47,089 bases of DNA from Candidatus Competibacter phosphatis (GTDB lineage: Bacteria; Pseudomonadota; Gammaproteobacteria; Competibacterales; Competibacteraceae): the NCBI RefSeq assembly GCF_012939995.1, contig NZ_SPMZ01000038.1, positions 1 through 47,089 of the forward strand, given 5' to 3'. The notes beneath the pieces are model-generated. The model made no database searches and had not been told where the DNA came from. It saw only the letters and a program-made list of their open reading frames with translations. The translations under genes were made by a program, and so were the position numbers. Numbering within the stretch: the first letter of the stretch is position 1; each line of letters starts with the position of its first letter. Of this stretch, positions 41,664 to 47,089 are shown in pieces.

Positions 41664-44383
41664 TGTTTGCTCTCAAGGATTACCAAGAAAAAGCCTTGAA
41701 AGCTCTCGAAGGCTTTTTAAGACGGGCGCGCGTGGTCGGAATCGAAACGGCTTGGCGGGAATGCGCCCCGTCGGTCACGCCCACCGGCAAACAACTTCCC
41801 TATCGAAAGGACGCCTTCGGCGATGAAATCCCCTGCGTTTGCCTGCGTCTGCCCACCGGCGGCGGCAAAACGCTACTGGCTGCCCATGCCGTGGCACGAG
41901 TTGGCAAGACCTATCGCGACACCGACGCGCCGGTGGTCCTGTGGTTGACACCTTCGGACACCATCCGTACCCAAACCGTAGCGGCGCTGAACACCGCCGG
42001 CCATCCCTACCGCCAGGCGCTGGAACACGATCTTCCACAACCGGCGCGCGTGCTCGAATTGGATCAACTCGCCACGGTGAATCCCTACGACGTAGGACGG
42101 CAGACCATTGTGCTGGTGGCGACCATTCAGGCGTTCCGCGTGCGGGACAAAAAGAAAACGCACCGCACCGTCTACGCCTACGATGAGCAACTGGAACCGC
42201 ATTTTCAGGGGTTGACCCCCCAGCAAGCCGCCAATCTCGACACGGTCAAACCCGCCGATTTGGAAAGCCAGCCGTACCTGACCGCCGTCGATCTTGGCAA
42301 GGTCAAGGCATCGCTCGCCAATTTCCTGCACCTAACCCACCCCATCGTCATCGTGGACGAGGCGCACAACAACCAGACCGATACCAGCTTCAAAACCCTT
42401 CAGCGCCTCAATCCCGCCTGCGTGATCGAACTGACGGCCACGCCGGTCGGCAATAGCAACGTGTTGTATTCCGTATCGGCCCAGGCGTTGAAGACCGAGG
42501 ACATGATCAAGCTGCCCATCGTGTTGGCCGAACATCCGACCGGTTGGCGCGACGCGGTGCGCGACGCCATTCTGACCCGCCAGCGGCTGGAAACGCTGGC
42601 CCAGCGGGAAACGGACTACATCCGCCCGATATTGCTGTTTCAGGCCCAAGCCAAGGGCGGCGAGGTCACGGTGGAGGTCTTGCTGAAGCATTTGACCAGC
42701 CCGGACGGCGCGGGACTGGATCGGAACGAAATCGCGGTGGCGACCGGCACGCAAAAGGAACTGGACGGCGCCAACCTGTTCGATCCGGCCTGCCGCATCC
42801 GCTACATCATCACGGTGGAAGCCCTCAAGGAAGGCTGGGACTGTTCCTTTGCCTACGTGCTGTGCTCCTTGCAGGAGTCGCGCTCGGCCAAGGACGTGGA
42901 ACAACTGCTGGGTCGAGTGTTGCGGATGCCCTACGCCCGCGCCCGCGCCACGCCGGAACTGAACCGCGCCTACGCCCACGTCATCGCGACGAGTTTTTCC
43001 GAAGCGGCCAACCAGTTGACCGACCGTATGGTTCATAACATGGGCTTCGAGAAATACGAAGCGGCGGGAGCGGTAACCCCCGGTTCCGCTAGCCTGTTCC
43101 CCGATGAAGCTGCCGCCGAAACCCGGCCCCTTCTACCGGATTGCGTGCTGTCGGTGCCCACCGTCCCGGCGTTGCCCGTGCCCACCGAGTTGCAAGCGGT
43201 CATCGAAATCCACCCGACCAGTGGCGGCGCGACGGTGATCGTGCGCGGCGAGGTTTCGGAAGCGGTGGAGGATTACCTGCTTTCGGCCTATACCGGCCAG
43301 CATCAGTCAGCGGTCAAGGAACAAATCGAACAACACCACGCCCGGCAAGCAGCGCTACGCGCGCCCGCTGCCCGAGGCGAACCGTTCGCGCCGCTGCCGC
43401 AACTCTGCCTCGAATGGGACGGGGAATTGCAGCCGGTGGAACGGGAAACGCTCATGGAATTGGGCGAGTTCGACTTGCTCGCCCAACCGGTGCAACTGGC
43501 GGGTTTCGACGTTCAGGAAACGGTCAACGCCTTCGAGATCGACATGGACGGCGAAAAAGTGTTGCTGCGCTACGCCGACAGCCGGCAACTGCACTTAAAC
43601 GAGGTATCCACTAACGCCACGGAACCGGATTTGGTGCGCTGGCTGGAATGGGAAGTGCACCCACCCGAGGGCAATATTCTCCCGGCGCAGTTGCGCAAAT
43701 ATCTGGTGAACCTGGTCGGCCATCTCCAGCGCGACCGGGGATTCACGCTCACGGCGCTATTACGCGCCAAGGTGCAACTGGCGGAAGCGATCCGCCGCGA
43801 AATCGACCACCTACGGAAGATCGCCATCGCCAAGGGATTCCAAGCCGCCTTGCCGGGGATGAGCACGGGGCGGCTCGACGAGGGTTTCCGCTACGCCTTC
43901 ACCTTTCACCCGCACCGCTATCCTGCCCGCCCACCGTACTACAGCGGCCGTTACCGGTTCGCCAAACATTACTATCCGATGATTCACGACTTGCGGGAGA
44001 AAACCGCCAGTGGCCAACGTTCCGAGGAGTTTGTGTGCGCTCAGGCATTGGATGCCCATCCTCAAGTCAAGCTTTGGGTGCGCAATGTGGAACGAGAGGA
44101 GCGGTTTTCGTTCTGGCTGCCGACGGCGACCGATTACTTTTACCCGGACTTCGTGGCCGAACTCGCCGACGGACGGATACTGGCGGTCGAATACAAGGGC
44201 GAACCCTACAAAACCAACGACGATTCCCGCGAGAAAGCCCAGGTCGGCCGGCAGTGGGAAATTTCATCGGGTGGGCGTTGCCTGTTTCTGATGGCGGTGG
44301 CAGCGGACGAGCAAGGCCGCAACGTGCAGCGGCAAATCGCTGACAAAATCACAACATCAACTTGTTCGGGCTCAGCATCGTAG
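41663..44383 (+). CDS. res: Type III restriction enzyme Res subunit (helicase-nuclease)
   Basis: This 906-residue protein has an SF2 ATPase: Walker A LPTGGGKT (about residues 64-70), the DEAH box IVDEAHNN (Asp232), motif III-like ELTATPVG, and the C-terminal helicase motif EQLLGRVLRMPYAR. The C-terminal PD-(D/E)xK nuclease shows YPDF (Asp829) and AVEYKGEPY (Glu843, Lys845). It needs Mod for site recognition and cleaves after ATP-driven movement along DNA. All motifs are intact, unlike mod, which would be off in the given sequence. The frame continues upstream into mod, but ATG 41663 is the natural start. Confidence 0.94.
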   Translation: MFALKDYQEKALKALEGFLRRARVVGIETAWRECAPSVTPTGKQLPYRKDAFGDEIPCVCLRLPTGGGKTLLAAHAVARVGKTYRDTDAPVVLWLTPSDTIRTQTVAALNTAGHPYRQALEHDLPQPARVLELDQLATVNPYDVGRQTIVLVATIQAFRVRDKKKTHRTVYAYDEQLEPHFQGLTPQQAANLDTVKPADLESQPYLTAVDLGKVKASLANFLHLTHPIVIVDEAHNNQTDTSFKTLQRLNPACVIELTATPVGNSNVLYSVSAQALKTEDMIKLPIVLAEHPTGWRDAVRDAILTRQRLETLAQRETDYIRPILLFQAQAKGGEVTVEVLLKHLTSPDGAGLDRNEIAVATGTQKELDGANLFDPACRIRYIITVEALKEGWDCSFAYVLCSLQESRSAKDVEQLLGRVLRMPYARARATPELNRAYAHVIATSFSEAANQLTDRMVHNMGFEKYEAAGAVTPGSASLFPDEAAAETRPLLPDCVLSVPTVPALPVPTELQAVIEIHPTSGGATVIVRGEVSEAVEDYLLSAYTGQHQSAVKEQIEQHHARQAALRAPAARGEPFAPLPQLCLEWDGELQPVERETLMELGEFDLLAQPVQLAGFDVQETVNAFEIDMDGEKVLLRYADSRQLHLNEVSTNATEPDLVRWLEWEVHPPEGNILPAQLRKYLVNLVGHLQRDRGFTLTALLRAKVQLAEAIRREIDHLRKIAIAKGFQAALPGMSTGRLDEGFRYAFTFHPHRYPARPPYYSGRYRFAKHYYPMIHDLREKTASGQRSEEFVCAQALDAHPQVKLWVRNVEREERFSFWLPTATDYFYPDFVAELADGRILAVEYKGEPYKTNDDSREKAQVGRQWEISSGGRCLFLMAVAADEQGRNVQRQIADKITTSTCSGSAS

Positions 44384-44400
44384 CCAGCATCGGAGCACGC

Positions 44401-44883
44401 ATGGAAATCAACCAACGCAAAGCCCGTTTCTCGTTGGCGTATATCGGCGCCGTCGCGGCTCGCGCCGGTTACCAAGTTTGCGAACCGGTGGTGGATGACG
44501 ACAGCGTGGACGGCATTTTGATCGGACAAGCCGGGCGACGCCCCCGCATTGAGTTCCAAGCCAAGGCCAGTTCGCGGGAACTGCTCCAGGATCACCACCT
44601 GGCTTTTCCGCTGTCTATCAAGAACTATGACGATCTACGAGCCGACGTGATCGTTCCCCGTCTGCTGATTGTGGTTCTGATACCCGAGCAGCCAGAAAAC
44701 TGGCTCCATCATTCCGAAGAGCAACTTTGCCTGCGCCACTGCGGCTACTGGCTGTCGCTGGCGGGTCAGCCCGATACCGAAAATACCACCACCGTGACCG
44801 TCCACCTGCCACGCCAGCAGCGATTCGACAGTGAAGCGCTCCACACCCTGATGACGCGAACGGAACGAGGGGAAGCGTTATGA
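44401..44883 (+). CDS. DUF4365 domain protein
   Basis: This 160-residue protein matches DUF4365, a nuclease-like fold domain often found in defence loci. An N-terminal helix NQRKARFSLAYIGAVAARAG is followed by a PD-(D/E)xK-like pattern with Asp37 in VDGILIG and Gln53/Lys55 in IEFQAKASS, then strands IVPRLLIVVLIP and CLRHCGYWLSLAG. Whether it cuts nucleic acid is unknown. GGAG lies six bases before ATG 44401. Its stop overlaps the next gene (ATGA), and it begins 17 bp after res, so the four genes mod, res, DUF4365 and the next probably form one operon. Confidence 0.82.
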   Translation: MEINQRKARFSLAYIGAVAARAGYQVCEPVVDDDSVDGILIGQAGRRPRIEFQAKASSRELLQDHHLAFPLSIKNYDDLRADVIVPRLLIVVLIPEQPENWLHHSEEQLCLRHCGYWLSLAGQPDTENTTTVTVHLPRQQRFDSEALHTLMTRTERGEAL

Positions 44884-46061
44884 ATGTGCAAATCCGCGAT
44901 CCAGCCCTCTTCCGGCACCTTTCCCACCTGGATGTCCGCGCCTACCTGGCCGGCCAGCAGTGGACTGAAGCTGGCCGGATCGGCAACAAGGCCACCGTCC
45001 ACACCCAACAGGACGCCGCCCACCGCACTTGGGAGATCTTGCTGCCGAGCAGGGAAGACGTGGCCGATTACCCCGAGCGCATGGCCGAAGCGTTGCACAC
45101 CCTGGCGCAAGTCGAGGGTCGCTCCGAACTGCTCATCTATCGCGACTTGCTCGCCGCCGGCGCCGACGTGCTGCGCGTGGCGGCTCCCCACGCTGCGACC
45201 GACGGCACGATTGCCATTCAAGAGGGCGTCCTGCTGCATCAGGAGGCTGAAAATTTACTACTAGCGGCAGCTTGCGCGGCAGTCCAACCCCGGCCGTCCT
45301 ATCACGCCGGTAAAGTGACCGAAGCTGTTCAATATCTGGAAACGGTCCGGCTCGGCCCGTCTGAAACCGGCAGCTACGTCATCACTCTGCTCTCGCCGGT
45401 GGCCCCAGTCTTGCGCCGTCATGCCCAACAATCCCTGTTGGAAGATGAGCCTTTTCCCCGGCAAGTGACCCATCGCCTAGTCGAAGCTCTCGACGCCCTG
45501 GAACAGGCTGCCAACGCCGCTGCCGCCAGCGACGATTTCGCGGCATTCGAAACCCGAGTGTCTCAAGGGATTAGCGCCAACCTCTGTGAAGCTGTGGCGC
45601 GGCTGGCACAACAGTGCCATGGCATTCGGCTTGAACTCAGTTGGGCGCGCGTCCGGCCAGCAGGACGCCCCAATTTCCGGCGTTTCTTCAGCCGGGAAAC
45701 AGGTCGCTTACTTGGAGAAGCCGCCCGCGAGTTCCGGCGCAACGAACCGCGCCTGGATTGTGCGCTGACTGCCTGGGTGATCCGCCTAGATCGCGAACCC
45801 GACCAGTTCGACGGTCGCGCCACCCTACGACTGCTGATCGACAACCGACCGCGCCACGTCAGCGTCAAATTCGAACAATCCATGTTCGACACGGTGATCC
45901 ACGCCTTTCGCGACCGGATTCCGATCAGCTTGGACGGCGATCTTTTTCCAGTGGGCCAACGCTACGAACTGGGCAATCCCCGCAATCTGGCGTTAGTTCA
46001 GGGTATGGACGAGCCGGACCGCGATGACCCATTGGCAACGGTGGCAGCAACTGAGTCTTGA
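44880..46061 (+). CDS. Unrecognised protein coupled to the type III system
   Basis: I do not recognise this 393-residue protein. It is mostly alpha-helical in character, soluble, without signal peptide or membrane helices. Notable segments are YAQ-free helical text LVEALDALEQAANAAAASDD in the middle, a central SYVITLLSPVAPV, and a C-terminal beta-rich part (ATLRLLIDNRPRHVSVKF, then IPISLDGDLFPVGQRYELGN). No nuclease or ATPase motif stands out. Its start overlaps the DUF4365 stop, so the two are translationally coupled and probably act together, possibly as a sensor/effector pair or regulator of the restriction system. Confidence 0.85.
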   Translation: MNVQIRDPALFRHLSHLDVRAYLAGQQWTEAGRIGNKATVHTQQDAAHRTWEILLPSREDVADYPERMAEALHTLAQVEGRSELLIYRDLLAAGADVLRVAAPHAATDGTIAIQEGVLLHQEAENLLLAAACAAVQPRPSYHAGKVTEAVQYLETVRLGPSETGSYVITLLSPVAPVLRRHAQQSLLEDEPFPRQVTHRLVEALDALEQAANAAAASDDFAAFETRVSQGISANLCEAVARLAQQCHGIRLELSWARVRPAGRPNFRRFFSRETGRLLGEAAREFRRNEPRLDCALTAWVIRLDREPDQFDGRATLRLLIDNRPRHVSVKFEQSMFDTVIHAFRDRIPISLDGDLFPVGQRYELGNPRNLALVQGMDEPDRDDPLATVAATES

Positions 46062-46245
46062 TATGAAAGTTCGGGCGTTCCGACTAATCCAAGAATCGTG
46101 TCAAGCAACGGCTTGAATCATTCCGGTATCTTAGCTGGAGGAATAGAATAAAACTATCAATGGTTGTGCCGGTATTGATGGGCATAGAGGCACCTATCGC
46201 CGGTCCTGACCACCACATCAAGATTGCAAAAGCAGAGGTTTAGCA

Positions 46246-46650
46246 ATGCCTTGGACACAAGGTCAGTCTGGCAATCCCAGCGGACGCAAGCCGGGCACCG
46301 GCAAGGTCGAGAAGCTGCGTGCGGCGCTGACGAAGGAATTGCCTGACGTGCTGGAAGCACTGGTCGCGCAAGCCAAGGCCGGCGATACCGGCGCCATCAA
46401 GCTGATTCTGGAACGCACCGTGCCGGCGCTGCGCCCGGTGGATGCAGCCGCCCCGTTGAACCTGCCGGTCGGTGGCGGTCTGGCCGAACAAGGTCGGGCG
46501 GTGCTGGTGGCGCTGGCGTCTGGGCAACTACCGGCCAATCAAGCCGTCGCCATTCTGCAAGGCTTGGGAAATCTGGCGAAATTGGTGGAACTGGACGAAC
46601 TCGAAAAGCGAGTGGCGGCGCTGGAGGGCAAGCAGGCGCGAGCCTCGTAA
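46246..46650 (+). CDS. DUF5681-like phage-associated small protein
   Basis: This 134-residue protein starts MPWTQGQSGNPSGRKPGTGK; the GNPSGR motif is typical of DUF5681 proteins, found in prophages and beside phage packaging genes. The rest is helical, with LPDVLEALVAQAKAGDTGAI, and a C-terminal coiled coil (LVELDELEKRVAALEGK). AGAGG precedes the ATG. Function unknown; a packaging or DNA-binding role is a guess. The 184 bp before it hold no recognised gene, only a short CAAGC/GCTTG hairpin near 46100. Confidence 0.7.
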   Translation: MPWTQGQSGNPSGRKPGTGKVEKLRAALTKELPDVLEALVAQAKAGDTGAIKLILERTVPALRPVDAAAPLNLPVGGGLAEQGRAVLVALASGQLPANQAVAILQGLGNLAKLVELDELEKRVAALEGKQARAS

Positions 46651-46664
46651 CGCGCATCGCAAAG

Positions 46665-46883
46665 TTGGAGCATCACCACGGTTCCCGCGACGATTCCGAC
46701 CCGTTGGCGGTCCGGCTGGGGCGTTGGTTGGCAACCGCACCTTGGGTGCTGGTCGAAAGAGATTGCCGCTCCAACCCCGGCTTGTTGGATTTGGCAAACC
46801 GGTTGCACGGGTTATCGCCGGTCGAATTGGACGCGGCACGAACGGATTGCAACATCCTTACGCGGGTGCGGAGCGCGGCATGA
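46665..46883 (+). CDS. Small phage-like hypothetical protein
   Basis: This 72-residue frame starts at TTG, 12 bp after the previous stop, and contains DPLAVRLGRWLATAPWVLVE and NRLHGLSPVELDAARTDCNI. It has helical character and lies in a run of small, closely packed frames with phage-like neighbours, but no ribosome site of note supports the start. It overlaps the following ATG by four bases. I cannot name it. Confidence 0.45.
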   Translation: MEHHHGSRDDSDPLAVRLGRWLATAPWVLVERDCRSNPGLLDLANRLHGLSPVELDAARTDCNILTRVRSAA

Positions 46884-47014
46884 ATCTCAAGCAACGCGTG
46901 GGTAAGCTGGAACAACATCGCGGCAGCGGCCGATTTATCTACCTGACCACCTCCTATCCGAACGAAACCGCCGAAGGAGCACTAGTACCTCACCCGACCT
47001 GGATTGACGGATAG
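46880..47014 (+). CDS. Short hypothetical protein running into an IS end
   Basis: The frame starts MNLKQRVGKLEQHRGSGRFI at ATG 46880, coupled to the previous stop (ATGA), and ends after 44 residues. Its N-terminal helix resembles those of small phage proteins. The last residues (PHPTWIDG) are encoded by DNA that on the other strand is the 3' end of an IS630 transposase, so the natural C-terminus was probably replaced by the insertion. Confidence 0.4.
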   Translation: MNLKQRVGKLEQHRGSGRFIYLTTSYPNETAEGALVPHPTWIDG

Positions 47015-47089
47015 AGGCGTTTGAGTTTGATGCGTGCATCTGCGGTGGTGAAGCGCCAGTTCACCGGCCGAGGATCGGCATTGCGAGCC
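46982..47089 (-). mobile_element. IS630-family insertion sequence, one end
   Basis: The transposase end at 46990-47088 indicates an IS630-family element extending beyond the window. Elements of this family insert at TA, often within CTAG; a CTAG occurs at 46982-46985, directly next to the transposase stop, and is a plausible left boundary. The inverted repeat cannot be verified without the other end. Confidence 0.6.
46990..47088 (-). CDS. IS630-family transposase, C-terminal fragment
   Basis: The last 32 residues of a leftward protein are seen: ARNADPRPVNWRF, then TTADARIKLKRLYPSI and a stop at 46990. This closely resembles the C-terminal tail of IS630-type DDE transposases, where the NWRFTTADARIKLKRLYP pattern is common. 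The catalytic DDE domain would lie to the right, outside the window. Confidence 0.75.
   Translation of the reverse strand, partial: ARNADPRPVNWRFTTADARIKLKRLYPSIQVG

Overview
This window looks like a chromosomal segment of a GC-rich gammaproteobacterium. Two gene orders familiar from Pseudomonas-type genomes support this: dedD-like/cvpA/purF/metZ at the left, and radC, coaBC, dut, algC, argB at the right. So do dksA next to gluQ, a sucA-sucB-lpdA operon, and acs with yjcH/actP. The genus cannot be fixed by eye. The strong acetate and TCA equipment would suit a Competibacter-like or Chromatiales-like organism, but that is only an inference.

Layout. 1-4.7 kb: SPOR protein, cvpA, purF, metZ, HAD phosphatase (+). 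4.7-11.3 kb: an SDR gene and the 2-oxoglutarate dehydrogenase operon sucA-sucB-lpdA (-). 11.9-15.5 kb: dksA, gluQ, acs (+). 15.4-21.4 kb: an eIF2B-like sugar-phosphate isomerase (-), a small acidic protein (+), tex and a membrane sensor-exonuclease fusion (-). 21.6-23.6 kb: yjcH-actP acetate uptake (+). 23.8-27.1 kb: rraA, a MotB-like/MotA-like pair and a nitroreductase (-). 27.2-31.1 kb: thioesterase, pabB-pabC fusion and a membrane-anchored FMN glutamate-synthase-like protein (+). 31.2-39.2 kb: purC (-), CbiM-like permease and djlA (+), radC (-), a candidate structured RNA, then coaBC, dut, algC, argB (+).

The conserved backbone stops at the argB stop codon. From there to the right edge the region is accessory: a truncated DUF5615-type toxin with its intact DUF433 antitoxin (-), a type III restriction-modification system (mod, res), a DUF4365 gene, an unrecognised 393-residue protein, short phage-like ORFs, and the end of an IS630-family transposase. 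This is a defence or mobile island.

Six otherwise intact genes (SDR, sucB, motB-like, nitroreductase, argB and mod, the last twice) carry frameshifts. Each of the seven has one base too many, and most can be placed in a homopolymer. The simplest reading is systematic homopolymer over-calling in the assembly. In mod, phase variation cannot be excluded from sequence alone. I annotate these genes across the shift.

The most novel candidates are the promoter-RNA-terminator unit at about 34.81-34.97 kb, the DUF4365 plus unknown gene pair attached to the type III system, the orphan MotA/MotB-like pair, and the sensor-exonuclease fusion beside the acetate genes.
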